Translations under genes and position numbers: made by a program
Assembly (NCBI GenBank): GCA_035456265.1
Contig: DATIDP010000044.1
Coordinates: forward strand, 1-28,700
Direction: 5' to 3'
Length of the DNA: 28,700 nucleotides
Source: DASUPK01 sp035456265
GTDB lineage: Bacteria; Actinomycetota; Thermoleophilia; Solirubrobacterales; 70-9
Notes under the pieces: model-generated
Databases searched by the model: none
What the model was told of the DNA's origin: nothing
Seen by the model: the letters and a program-made list of their open reading frames with translations, nothing else
Shown: one piece after another, positions 1-7,830 of the stretch
How the letters are laid out: every line of letters begins with the position of its first letter
Numbering within the stretch: position 1 is the stretch's first letter

Positions 1-260
1 GAGACGGTCGCCCCCTCGATCGAGGAGAACCCGGCCTTGACGCGCTCCGCCAGCGCATCGTCGGCCGCCGAGCCCGGCGTCGGGTAGGGCGCCGCGTCGG
101 CGAGCTCGCGGGCCAGCGGAACGGCGGCGCCCGGGTCGAACGCGTCGGGCGGGATCCCCTCCGGAAGCGCCGACGGCACCCCCTGCAGGGAGAACATCGA
201 GACGACCGCGGCCAGCGGCACCGCGAGCAGCGACAGTCTCCAGAGGCGGAAATCGATCAT
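1..260 (-). CDS. N-terminal part of a membrane-anchored or secreted M28-type peptidase (partial)
   Basis: An open frame reads leftward from an ATG at 260 and runs off the window, so about 86 N-terminal residues are visible. It opens with a short basic stretch (MIDFRLWR) and a hydrophobic segment at about residues 9-24, which looks like a signal anchor. A Pro-rich linker follows, then FDPGAAVPLARELADAAPY and PGSAADDALAERVKAGF. The layout of hydrophobic start, FDxxxA, helix, PGS and helix resembles M28-family aminopeptidase-like proteins of Solirubrobacterales as I remember them. The zinc-binding catalytic part would lie outside the window, so the family call is tentative. The gene is divergent from the response regulator, with 32 bp between the two starts. 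Confidence 0.5.
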   Translation of the reverse strand, partial: MIDFRLWRLSLLAVPLAAVVSMFSLQGVPSALPEGIPPDAFDPGAAVPLARELADAAPYPTPGSAADDALAERVKAGFSSIEGATV

Positions 261-280
261 TGGCCGGCCCACATGCTCCC

Positions 281-286
281 TAACCT
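281..286 (+). promoter_or_regulatory. -10 box TAACCT, leaderless promoter of the response regulator
   Basis: TAACCT ends 6 nt before the ATG at 293 and no Shine-Dalgarno sequence is visible. Transcription would start at or next to the ATG. The same hexamer precedes menG and the 203-residue gene on the other strand. Confidence 0.5.
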
Positions 287-292
287 TCTGAC

Positions 293-1000
293 ATGGCGCG
301 AGGACAGGCGCGGATCCTGCTCGTGGACGATGAACAGGCCGTGCAGACGCTTCTCACCTACCCGCTCCGCAAGGAAGGTTATGAGGTGGTGGGGGCCATG
401 GATGGGCAGGAAGCCCTGGATCGCTTCGGTGAGGAGCGTTTCGATCTGGTGGTCCTCGACATCATGCTTCCGAAGCTCGACGGGATTGAGGTGTGCCGGC
501 GCCTTCGCACCCGAAGTCAGGTGCCGATCATCATGCTGACGGCAAAGGGGGACGAGATCGACAAGGTCGCCGGGCTCGAGATGGGCGCGGACGACTACAT
601 CACCAAGCCCTTCTCGGTCCGGGAGTTCCGCAGCCGCGTCAAGGCCGCCCTCCGGCGCGGCAACATGGCCGGGCCGCTCGCCGGCAATGAGCCGATCCGC
701 GCGGGGGCCCTCGAGATCGACTTCGAGCGCCGCTCCGTGATCCTCGGCGGAGAGCCGGCGCAACTCACCTACGTCGAGTTCGAGATCCTGGCCGCGATGG
801 CGGCCGCCCCCGGCCGGGTCTTCACCCGCGAGATGCTGCTCGAGCACATCTGGGGTGACTCCACCTATCGCGACCCTCGCACCGTCGACGTTCACATCAG
901 GCACCTGCGCGAGAAGCTCGAGGCCGACGCCAAGAACCCCGAGTACCTGTTCACGGTGCGCGGCGTGGGCTACCGCTTCCGCGACGCCGACCGCGATTGA
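293..1000 (+). CDS. OmpR/PhoB-family DNA-binding response regulator
   Basis: This 235-residue protein is the output half of a two-component system. The receiver domain spans about residues 7-120. It has the acidic pair D12-D13, the phosphoacceptor D56 in VVLDIMLPK, T83 and K105 in YITKPF. A winged-helix DNA-binding domain covers about 135-230 and ends with RTVDVHIRHLREKLE and VRGVGYRF, the OmpR-family signature. The sensor kinase gene starts 22 bp downstream and the HtrA gene follows, as in MprAB-PepD and CssRS-HtrA, so a role in envelope or protein-misfolding stress is inferred. The ATG at 293 is chosen because a -10 box lies at the right distance for a leaderless message and the receiver fold begins at once. 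Confidence 0.93.
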   Translation: MARGQARILLVDDEQAVQTLLTYPLRKEGYEVVGAMDGQEALDRFGEERFDLVVLDIMLPKLDGIEVCRRLRTRSQVPIIMLTAKGDEIDKVAGLEMGADDYITKPFSVREFRSRVKAALRRGNMAGPLAGNEPIRAGALEIDFERRSVILGGEPAQLTYVEFEILAAMAAAPGRVFTREMLLEHIWGDSTYRDPRTVDVHIRHLREKLEADAKNPEYLFTVRGVGYRFRDADRD

Positions 1001-1022
1001 CCACCGCCCGGCGGACCAGACG

Positions 1023-2483
1023 ATGAGACCGGCCTGGCTCCGCCTCAACACCCTCGGCAATCGGCTCGTCGTCCTGATCACGCTGATCACCGCGGGGGCG
1101 ATCGCGTTCGTCTACCTCTACGTCGTCCCGCAGCTCGAATCGAGCCTGACCGCGGAGAAGCTGCGGCGGCTCGAGCGGCTCGGGACCGAGCAGTCCCCAC
1201 GGCTCGCCCGGGCGCTCGAGTCGGGGGCTTCGCAAGCCCAGATCTCGGAGCTCGTCCGCGCAACGGCCCAGACGACGGAGAGCCGGGTGACGCTGCTCGC
1301 CGTGCGCGATGCGGCCGGTGGCCCCGTTCCCGCCTTCGTCGTCGCCGACTCGCAGTCGGAGGCGACGGCGCTCCAGGGCCGCTACCTGACCGCGGAGGCA
1401 GCGATCTCGGACGGCCACATCGCCACGGGGGTGGAGCGCGTCGCCGGGACGCGCGTCGGCACCTCCGCCGTCCCGATCAGGCTCGGCGACCAGACCCGCT
1501 TCGTGGAGGTCCTCTCGACCCAGCTCGCGGAGGTGAACGACGACGTCGCGCTGGTGCGCCGGCAGATCCTGATCGCCGGTCTGATCGCGCTCGTCGCCGC
1601 CTCGCTGATCGGGTTCTGGGCCTCCGGCGCAGTCTCTCGCCGGCTGCGGCGGATGCGGCGTGCGGCGGAGGCGGTCGCCGAGGGCCACTTCGACCAGCCC
1701 ATCCCGGTGGACTCGTCGGATGAGCTGGGCCAGCTGGCGCGGAGCTTCAACGAAATGCAGCGGCGCCTCGCCCGGCTCGACAGCTCCCGGAAGGAGTTCA
1801 TCGCCAACGCCTCCCATGAGCTGCGGACGCCCATCTTCTCCCTTGGCGGCTTCCTCGAGCTGCTCGAGACCGAGAAGCTGACCGCCACGGAGCGCGAGGC
1901 GTTCGTCGCCGAGATCCGAGCGCAGGTCGAGCGGCTTCAGAAGCTCACCATCGACCTGCTCGACCTCTCCCGCCTCGACGCCGACGTGATGGAGATCAAG
2001 CGCGAGCAGGTCGACCTGAAGGACGCGGCCAGACAGGTCGCGGACGAGTTCCGTCCCAAGGCGAAGCTGCACGAATCCTCGCTGCAGGTCCGCGGCCGAG
2101 GCCACGTGGTCGCTCTCGCGGACCTAAATCGAGTCTCACAAATCATTCGTATCCTGATCGACAATGCGCTCACGCACACCCCGCAGGGGACGAACGTAAC
2201 GGTGACCGCCGTGCGCGGGACGAACGCGGCGGAGCTGATCGTCGGGGACGACGCGAAGAAGGGGATCGACCCTCGCGCGATCCCGAAGGTCTTCGATCGC
2301 TTCTACACCGGCGACACCGCGTCCGGATCCGGCCTGGGTCTCGCGATCGCGGAGGAGCTCGCGCATCGCATGGGCGGGCAGATCGCGGTGGTCTCCCGAC
2401 GCGGGCACACCGCCTTCACGCTCCGCCTGCCGCTGGCCGGAGGCCGGCGGCGCCAGCGCGAGCCGGCCGGGGTGGCGGCATGA
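1023..2483 (+). CDS. Membrane sensor histidine kinase with HAMP domain
   Basis: This 486-residue kinase is the likely partner of the preceding regulator. A transmembrane segment lies at about 15-36, an extracytoplasmic sensor region at 37-180 and a second membrane segment at about 182-204. HAMP follows to about 252, and HisKA has the phosphoacceptor H265 in ANASHELRTP. The ATPase domain has the N box at N381 (DNALTHT) and an intact G2 box (SGSGLGL, 434-440). The G1 box is unusual: residues 409-415 read DDAKKGI where the family has D-x-G-x-G-I, so the first glycine is lost and one residue may be inserted. The start is the ATG at 1023, because the longer upstream frame overlaps the regulator and lacks coding character. 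The stop overlaps htrA by 4 bp (ATGA), so the two are translationally coupled. Confidence 0.92.
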   Translation: MRPAWLRLNTLGNRLVVLITLITAGAIAFVYLYVVPQLESSLTAEKLRRLERLGTEQSPRLARALESGASQAQISELVRATAQTTESRVTLLAVRDAAGGPVPAFVVADSQSEATALQGRYLTAEAAISDGHIATGVERVAGTRVGTSAVPIRLGDQTRFVEVLSTQLAEVNDDVALVRRQILIAGLIALVAASLIGFWASGAVSRRLRRMRRAAEAVAEGHFDQPIPVDSSDELGQLARSFNEMQRRLARLDSSRKEFIANASHELRTPIFSLGGFLELLETEKLTATEREAFVAEIRAQVERLQKLTIDLLDLSRLDADVMEIKREQVDLKDAARQVADEFRPKAKLHESSLQVRGRGHVVALADLNRVSQIIRILIDNALTHTPQGTNVTVTAVRGTNAAELIVGDDAKKGIDPRAIPKVFDRFYTGDTASGSGLGLAIAEELAHRMGGQIAVVSRRGHTAFTLRLPLAGGRRRQREPAGVAA

Positions 2484-3685
2484 GGCTCCGATCCCCGGCG
2501 CGACGTCGACCCCCCCACCTCATCTGGATTCCCCTCGCCCTGGTGACGGCCCTGATCGCGGGCTGCGGCGGTGGCGGTGGGAACGACTCGAGCACGACCG
2601 CCGCCCAGGCGCCCCCGAGCGCGCCGCAGGTGATCGTGGAGGCGAGCGACGGCAGCTTCAACCCCGCCCAGATCTACAAGGACGTCTCGCCCGGCGTGGT
2701 CACGATCGACTCGGTCTTCGAGGGCGGCGTCAACGACATCCTCGGCGGCGGCGGCTCGGCGGGCCAGGGGTCCGGCTTCGTCGTCGACAAGGAGGGCGAC
2801 ATCGTCACCAACGCCCACGTGGTCACCAGCGGCGGCCACCTCAACGGCGGCGGGACGCCGCATGAGGCCAAGCAGGTCTTCGTCGAGTTCGGCGACCGGA
2901 ACCGCGTCCCGGCCGAGGTCAAGGGCTTCGACGCGGACGCGGACGTCGCCCTGATCAAGGTCGACCCGGGCGGCCTCGACCTGCACCCCGTCGACCTCTC
3001 TGATCGGTCGAGCTTCACCGTCGGCGAGCCGGTCGCCGCGATCGGCAGCCCGTTCGGCGAGGACCAGTCGCTGTCGGTCGGCGTGATCTCGGCGACGAAC
3101 CGCACCGTCGAGGGACTCACCAACTTCGGCATCGACAACGCGATCCAGACCGACGCCTCCATCAACCCGGGCAACTCGGGCGGTCCACTTCTCGACGCCA
3201 AGGGCCAGGTCATCGGCATCAATGAGCAGATCGCCTCCAGCTCAGGCAGCAACTCCGGCGTCGGCTTCGCGATCCCGGTTACCTCGGTCCGGTACTCGCT
3301 CGACCAGCTCAAGGCCGACGGCAAGGTCGACTACGCGTACCTCGGGGTGACCAGCGAGTCGCTCTACCCCCAGCTCGCCGAGCACCTGGGACTGGACACC
3401 GAGGCCGGCGCCCTGGTCACCGACGTCGTCAGCGGCAGCCCGGCCGACGACGCGGGGCTCAAGGGCTCGACCGGCCAGGACACCTTCCAGCTCCAGCAGG
3501 TGAAGACCGGCGGTGACGTCGTGGTCGCGGTCGACGGCAAGCCGGTGCTTCAGAACAACGACCTCTCCAAGCTGGTCGCGGCTCACAAGCCGGGCGACAC
3601 CGTGACCCTGGACATCCTGCGCGACGGGCACAAGGAGAGCCTCGACGTCACGCTCGGCTCGCGCCCCGCGGATGTAAACCAGTAG
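2480..3685 (+). CDS. htrA: HtrA/DegP-like serine protease lipoprotein with PDZ domain
   Basis: This 401-residue trypsin-like protease probably degrades or refolds damaged proteins outside the membrane. The N-terminus is basic, then hydrophobic, ending in the lipobox LIAGC with C29, so it should be a lipid-anchored exported protein; a Gly/Ser/Thr linker follows. The catalytic triad is visible as H113 (TNAHVV), D155 (ADVALIKV) and S233 (NPGNSGGPLL). One PDZ domain occupies about 305-395, with YLGV at its start. It is the third gene of the two-component operon, with an ATGA overlap. By analogy with mycobacterial MprAB-PepD, the protease may be regulated by the upstream pair or feed back on it. 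That functional link is inference. Confidence 0.92.
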   Translation: MRLRSPARRRPPHLIWIPLALVTALIAGCGGGGGNDSSTTAAQAPPSAPQVIVEASDGSFNPAQIYKDVSPGVVTIDSVFEGGVNDILGGGGSAGQGSGFVVDKEGDIVTNAHVVTSGGHLNGGGTPHEAKQVFVEFGDRNRVPAEVKGFDADADVALIKVDPGGLDLHPVDLSDRSSFTVGEPVAAIGSPFGEDQSLSVGVISATNRTVEGLTNFGIDNAIQTDASINPGNSGGPLLDAKGQVIGINEQIASSSGSNSGVGFAIPVTSVRYSLDQLKADGKVDYAYLGVTSESLYPQLAEHLGLDTEAGALVTDVVSGSPADDAGLKGSTGQDTFQLQQVKTGGDVVVAVDGKPVLQNNDLSKLVAAHKPGDTVTLDILRDGHKESLDVTLGSRPADVNQ

Positions 3686-3726
3686 GGCACGCGACCCGGG
3701 TCGACCGGATCGTTGGACCCTGCAGG

Positions 3727-3732
3727 TAGCGT
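3727..3732 (+). promoter_or_regulatory. -10 box TAGCGT before the IMPase-family gene
   Basis: TAGCGT ends 9 nt before a GTG at 3742, which fits a near-leaderless message and favours that start over the ATG at 3766. A CATAAG at 3747-3752 could serve the ATG instead. Confidence 0.35.
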
Positions 3733-3741
3733 GATGCGAGG

Positions 3742-4701
3742 GTGCGCATAAGCGCAACCCGTTCTATGGCGAAGTCGTCAATCCGAAACCTCGTCACGGA
3801 CCTCGCCTCGACCCTGCGCGAGGAGGTGCTGCCGCACCTGGGGGCACACGCCGGCCGCGCCCACTCCGGCGCGGCCGAAGGGGGCGACGTCACCTTCCAG
3901 ATCGATGAGCGCGCCGAGGCGCGGATGGAGTCCTTCCTCGCGGAGCGCGCACCGGAGGTCTCGTTCTTCTCCGAGGACCGGGGAATGATCTCGCCGGCCG
4001 GCGACCGCGCCCAGTGGGTGCTGGTGGTGGACCCGATCGACGGCACGCGGCCCGCGCTGGCGGGGCTCGAGTCCTGCTGCGTCTCCGTCGCGGCGGCCCC
4101 TCTCGACGGCGAGCCGACCATGCGCGACGTGCGGGTCGGCTGCGTGCTGGAGGTGAAGAGCGGGCACAGCTTCGTCGCCGAGCGCGGCCAGGGCCTAGAG
4201 CCCGCCGCCAACCTCTCGCAGAACCGCTCGCTCGAGCGCATGTTCTGGACCTACGGCTTTCGCGGCCGTCCCGCCCGGGCCCTGATCGAGGTGCTCTGCG
4301 ACCTGATCGACGCCTCGTCGGTCGGAGGCGGAACCTTCGACCTCGGCTCCGCGACCTACGACATGACCCGGATCGTCACCGGGCAACTCGACGCCTACGT
4401 CGAGCCGGGGTCGCGGATGATCGACGACGTGCCGGCGGTACGCGCGGAGTTCGAGCGCGTGGGTGACGGCGCGGTGCTCAACAACTCGCCCTACGACCTC
4501 GCGGCGGCGACGATCTGCCTCGAGGAGTGCGGCGCGGTGGTGACCGACGCTTACGGCGAGCCGCTCGCCTCTCGACCCCTGCTCGGCTCCGACCATGAGT
4601 TCCAGATGTCCTGTGTTGCGGCCGCCAACCAGGATCTGCACTCGGCGATCTGCGCGGAGATCGACGCCGGCATCGAGCGGCTCCGCGCCACCACCGCGTG
4701 A
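3742..4701 (+). CDS. Inositol monophosphatase-family phosphatase
   Basis: This 319-residue protein belongs to the Mg2+-dependent FIG/IMPase superfamily, which hydrolyses phosphate esters of inositol, sugars or nucleotides. Metal-binding motifs are visible: SEDRG (E78) and VVDPIDGTR with D97 and D100. A later DLGSATYDMTRIVTGQLDAYVEPG-type segment corresponds to the family's second conserved half, although the classic WDxAAG is not recognisable. Its substrate cannot be read from sequence. It stands directly before two trehalose-forming glycosyltransferases and no HAD-type OtsB is visible, so a sugar phosphate is a reasonable guess. Two starts are possible: GTG at 3742 and ATG at 3766. I chose the first because of the -10 box. 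Confidence 0.82.
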   Translation: MRISATRSMAKSSIRNLVTDLASTLREEVLPHLGAHAGRAHSGAAEGGDVTFQIDERAEARMESFLAERAPEVSFFSEDRGMISPAGDRAQWVLVVDPIDGTRPALAGLESCCVSVAAAPLDGEPTMRDVRVGCVLEVKSGHSFVAERGQGLEPAANLSQNRSLERMFWTYGFRGRPARALIEVLCDLIDASSVGGGTFDLGSATYDMTRIVTGQLDAYVEPGSRMIDDVPAVRAEFERVGDGAVLNNSPYDLAAATICLEECGAVVTDAYGEPLASRPLLGSDHEFQMSCVAAANQDLHSAICAEIDAGIERLRATTA

Positions 4702-4747
4702 CGAGTACGTTTCCGCCCTTGCCAAGTCGATCTGTCATGGGGGGCCC

Positions 4748-5983
4748 GTGCTTCAAGAGGTAGCGCTCGGCAGCAAGTCGCTGGCCGACTACACGCACCT
4801 GGCGGGGCGCGGCCTGGTCGATGAGATCCGAGAGCTGGCCGAGGGCCTCGAGGGCAAGCGGGTCCTCCACATCAGCGCGACGGCGTTCGGCGGCGGGGTC
4901 TCCGAGATCCTCTACACGATCGTGCCGCTGATGCGGGACGTGGGGCTGGAGGCCTCCTGGCAGGTGATCATGGGCCGGGAGGAGTTCTTCAATGCCACCA
5001 AGCTCCTCCACAACTCGCTGCAGGGAGATCCGAACACGCTCACCCCCAGCCAGTGGGAGCTGTTCGACCACTACAACAAGATGAACGCCGAGAGCCTCGA
5101 CGGGGAGTGGGACGTGGTCATCGTCCACGACCCGCAGCCGGTCGGCATGCGGCACAACGCGACCGACCACGCCAGGAACTGGATCTGGCGCTGCCACATC
5201 GATCTCTCCGACCCGAACCCGGAGCCGATCCAGCGGCTGCTGCCCCTGATCTCGGAGTACGACATCACCGTCTGGCACCTGGAGCAGTACGTGCCGAAGG
5301 CGCTGGACGGGCACGGCGGCGTCCGGATCGTGCCGCCGGCGATCGACCCCCTCTCGCCGAAGAACATGGCGCTCTCCCCCGACGACGCGGCGTTCGTATG
5401 CAACCAGTTCGGGATCGACGTGGACCGGCCGATGATCTGCCAGGTCTCCCGCTTCGATCCCTGGAAGGACCCGATCGGCGTGATCGACGCCTACCGGCAG
5501 GTCACGAAGGAGATCCCGGAGGTGCAGCTCGCCCTGGTCGGATCGATGGCGACCGACGACCCCGAGGGCTGGGAGTTCTTCCACCGCACCTTCGAGTACG
5601 CGGGCTCGGATCCCGACATCAAGATCCTCAACAACCTCAACAACGTCGGCGCCATCGAGGTGAACGCGTTCCAGTCCCAGTCCGACGTCGTCCTGCAGAA
5701 GTCGATCCGCGAGGGCTTCGGGCTCACCGTGTCCGAGGCGCTCTGGAAGGGACGGCCGACGATCGCGGGGGACGTCGGCGGCATCCCCTTGCAGATCATC
5801 GACGGCGAGGACGGCTATCTCGTCGAGTCGCCGGAGCAGGCGGCCGAGCGCTGCGTCCGGATCCTCCAGGACCCGGAGCTGGGCAGGCGGCTGGGGCGCG
5901 CCGGCAAGGAGCGGACGCGGGAGCGGTTCCTCTCCCCGCGGCTGCTGCTCGACTGGATGCGAATCTTCGCCTCGCTCGACTGA
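4748..5983 (+). CDS. treT: Trehalose synthase TreT (GT4 glycosyltransferase)
   Basis: This 411-residue protein resembles archaeal TreT, which joins a nucleotide-activated glucose to free glucose to give trehalose in one reversible step. The N-terminal segment with HISATAFGGGVSEIL and LMRDVGLEASWQVI is characteristic of that subgroup. The GT4 C-terminal domain contains REGFGLTVSEALWKGRP, the E-x7-E nucleotide-sugar motif, and GGIPLQI. The start is taken as GTG at 4748, where similarity to TreT begins; the frame stays open to 4595 but overlaps the upstream gene without sense. A weak TGTCAT -10 lies at 4733-4738. The CsaA-like gene follows after 14 bp and a GT20 synthase after that. A related GT4 trehalose phosphorylase is possible but less likely. 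Confidence 0.8.
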   Translation: MLQEVALGSKSLADYTHLAGRGLVDEIRELAEGLEGKRVLHISATAFGGGVSEILYTIVPLMRDVGLEASWQVIMGREEFFNATKLLHNSLQGDPNTLTPSQWELFDHYNKMNAESLDGEWDVVIVHDPQPVGMRHNATDHARNWIWRCHIDLSDPNPEPIQRLLPLISEYDITVWHLEQYVPKALDGHGGVRIVPPAIDPLSPKNMALSPDDAAFVCNQFGIDVDRPMICQVSRFDPWKDPIGVIDAYRQVTKEIPEVQLALVGSMATDDPEGWEFFHRTFEYAGSDPDIKILNNLNNVGAIEVNAFQSQSDVVLQKSIREGFGLTVSEALWKGRPTIAGDVGGIPLQIIDGEDGYLVESPEQAAERCVRILQDPELGRRLGRAGKERTRERFLSPRLLLDWMRIFASLD

Positions 5984-5997
5984 CGGCGGCTCTGCCG

Positions 5998-6333
5998 GTG
6001 GCGGAGATCACCTGGGAGCAGTTCGAGGCGGTGGACATGCGCGTCGGCCGCGTGGTCGGCGTGGAGGAGTTCCCGGAGGCCCGGGTGCCGGCCTGGAAGC
6101 TCGAGATCGACTTTGGCCCCGAGATCGGGCGCAAGGGGTCCTCGGCGCAGATCACGCACTACGCGCGGGAGGAGCTCGAGGGCCGGCTGGTCGTCGCCGT
6201 TGTCAACTTCCCGCCCAAGCGGATCGGGCCGTTCCTCTCCGAGGTGCTGGTGCTGGGCGCGCTCGACGAGGCCAAGGGAGTGGTGCTGCTTCGTCCGGAC
6301 GATGACGTTGCGCCCGGTGACCGGATCGCATGA
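5998..6333 (+). CDS. csaA: CsaA-like tRNA-binding-domain chaperone
   Basis: This 111-residue protein is a single OB-fold, tRNA-binding (EMAP II-like) domain of CsaA type. CsaA of Bacillus binds SecA and precursor proteins and has been proposed as a secretion chaperone. Visible family marks are VDMRVGRVVGVEEFPEARVP, WKLEIDFGPEIGRKGSSAQI, and the NFPPKRIGPFLSEVLVLG stretch that forms the dimer core. It starts at GTG 5998, 14 bp after treT, with no clear Shine-Dalgarno sequence. Length is typical for the family. It sits between two trehalose genes, but no functional tie to them is apparent. Confidence 0.88.
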   Translation: MAEITWEQFEAVDMRVGRVVGVEEFPEARVPAWKLEIDFGPEIGRKGSSAQITHYAREELEGRLVVAVVNFPPKRIGPFLSEVLVLGALDEAKGVVLLRPDDDVAPGDRIA

Positions 6334-6351
6334 GCGCTTAGCCCAGCCTGG

Positions 6352-6357
6352 TACAAA
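6352..6357 (+). promoter_or_regulatory. -10 box TACAAA, leaderless promoter of the GT20 gene
   Basis: TACAAA ends 6 nt before the GTG at 6364, and no ribosome-binding site is present. This suggests the GT20 gene can be transcribed on its own despite the short 30-bp gap after csaA. Confidence 0.4.
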
Positions 6358-6363
6358 CGGAGC

Positions 6364-7830
6364 GTGACCGAGCATCCATTGACGATCGTCTCGAACCGCG
6401 GGCCGGCGGAGTTCGGGCGCGATGGGACCGGTCAGCGGGTCGTGCACCGTGGCGGCGGCGGTCTGGTGACGGCCCTCTCCGGGCTGGTCTCGCACCGGAA
6501 GGCGCTCTGGATCGCGTCGGCCATGACCGACGAGGACGTCGTCGTCGCCAACGAGAGCGACGGGCCGACGGAGATCGAGGTCGACGGGATCGCCTACGAC
6601 GTGCAGATGGTCGCCTCGAACCCGTCGGCGTACGACCGCTTCTACAACGTGATCGCGAATCCGATCCTGTGGTTCATTCAGCACTACCTCTGGGACCTCT
6701 CGAACGCCCCGGACATCCGGCAGGCCGAGGTCGACGCGTGGGAGGAGGGCTACAAGGTCGTCAACGAGGACATCGCCGACTGCGTGATCCGCGCGATCGA
6801 GGGTCAGGAGGAGCCGGTGGTGATGCTCCACGACTACCACCTCTACACCTGCCCGGGCCTGATCCGAGAGGCGAGGCCCGACGCCTTCCTTCACTACTTC
6901 GTCCACATCCCCTGGTCGCAGCCCGACTCCTGGCGGATTCTCCCCAACCGCTGGCGGGAGGAGATCTACCAGAGCATGCTCGCCAACGACATCATCGGCT
7001 TCCACACCACCGCCTACTGCCGCAACTTCCTGCAGTGCTGCCGGGAGCTGATGGAGCTCGAGGTCGACTTCGAGCGAAACGCGGTGATCCACGAGGGGCG
7101 GGAGGTCTGGGTCCGGGCGTATCCGCTCTCGATCGACACCGAGCGGCTCTACCGGGCCGCCGAGTCCTCCGATGTCAAGTCGTACGAGAAGGAGGTGCTC
7201 CGGCGGCGCCGCGACAAGCTCATCCTGCGGGTCGACCGGGCGGACCTGTCGAAGAACGTGCTGCGCGGCTTCACCGCGTTCGACGTCTTCCTCGAGCAGC
7301 ACCCTGAGTTCCGGGAGAAGGTGACCTTCATCGCCCACCTGCAGCCCTCGCGCCAGGACGTGCCCGAGTACGCGGAGTACCTGGAGCGGATCGAGGCGCT
7401 GGTCGCCGTCGTCAACCACCGGCACGGGACGACGGACTGGATGCCGATCGACCTGCGGATCTACGAGAACTTCGCCGAGGCCGTGGCCCGCTACAAGCAC
7501 TTCGACCTGCTCATGGTCAACTCGCTCTTCGACGGGATGAACCTGGTCGCCAAGGAGGCGCCGACGGTCAATACCCGTGACGGCGTGGTGATGCTCTCCG
7601 AGAACACCGGGGCGCACGAGGAGCTCGGCGACTGCACGCTCTCCGTGAACCCGTTCGACATCCAGGAGCAGGCCGACGAGATCTACCGGGCGCTCACCAT
7701 GGAGCCGGAGGAACGGGCGCTGCGCTCGAAGCGGCTCAAGGAGATCATCACCGAGCGGGATCCGGGCGACTGGGTCGACGAGCAGCTGGCCGACATCCGG
7801 GCGAAGCGCTCGCCGGCCGAGGTCAGCTAG
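6364..7830 (+). CDS. otsA: Trehalose-6-phosphate synthase, GT20 family
   Basis: This 488-residue GT-B enzyme is expected to transfer glucose from a nucleotide sugar to glucose-6-phosphate. Family marks run in order: VSNRGPAEFG near the N-terminus, RGGGGLVTALSGL, VVMLHDYHLYTCPGLIRE, HYFVHIPWSQPDSWRILP, the sugar-nucleotide site RVDRADLSKNVLRGF (R and K equivalent to R262/K267 of E. coli OtsA), and DGMNLVAKEAP near the C-terminal domain. Other GT20 members, such as glucosylglycerol-phosphate synthase, cannot be excluded. No OtsB phosphatase domain is fused or adjacent. Translation starts at GTG 6364. The TAG stop interlocks with the stop of the convergent next gene on a shared CTAG. Confidence 0.88.
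   Translation: MTEHPLTIVSNRGPAEFGRDGTGQRVVHRGGGGLVTALSGLVSHRKALWIASAMTDEDVVVANESDGPTEIEVDGIAYDVQMVASNPSAYDRFYNVIANPILWFIQHYLWDLSNAPDIRQAEVDAWEEGYKVVNEDIADCVIRAIEGQEEPVVMLHDYHLYTCPGLIREARPDAFLHYFVHIPWSQPDSWRILPNRWREEIYQSMLANDIIGFHTTAYCRNFLQCCRELMELEVDFERNAVIHEGREVWVRAYPLSIDTERLYRAAESSDVKSYEKEVLRRRRDKLILRVDRADLSKNVLRGFTAFDVFLEQHPEFREKVTFIAHLQPSRQDVPEYAEYLERIEALVAVVNHRHGTTDWMPIDLRIYENFAEAVARYKHFDLLMVNSLFDGMNLVAKEAPTVNTRDGVVMLSENTGAHEELGDCTLSVNPFDIQEQADEIYRALTMEPEERALRSKRLKEIITERDPGDWVDEQLADIRAKRSPAEVS

Noticed and set aside
855..1022. N-terminal extension of the sensor kinase
   Set aside because: It lies in a second frame of the response regulator gene. The kinase starts naturally at ATG 1023 before its first membrane helix.
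3692..3703. Palindrome CGACCCGGGTCG after htrA as a terminator or operator
   Set aside because: It has no loop for a hairpin and is short; such GC palindromes are frequent by chance here.
5815..7617. Minus-strand open frame of 600 codons opposite otsA, csaA and the end of treT
   Set aside because: It crosses three real genes and shows no family motif; a low stop frequency at this GC content explains it.
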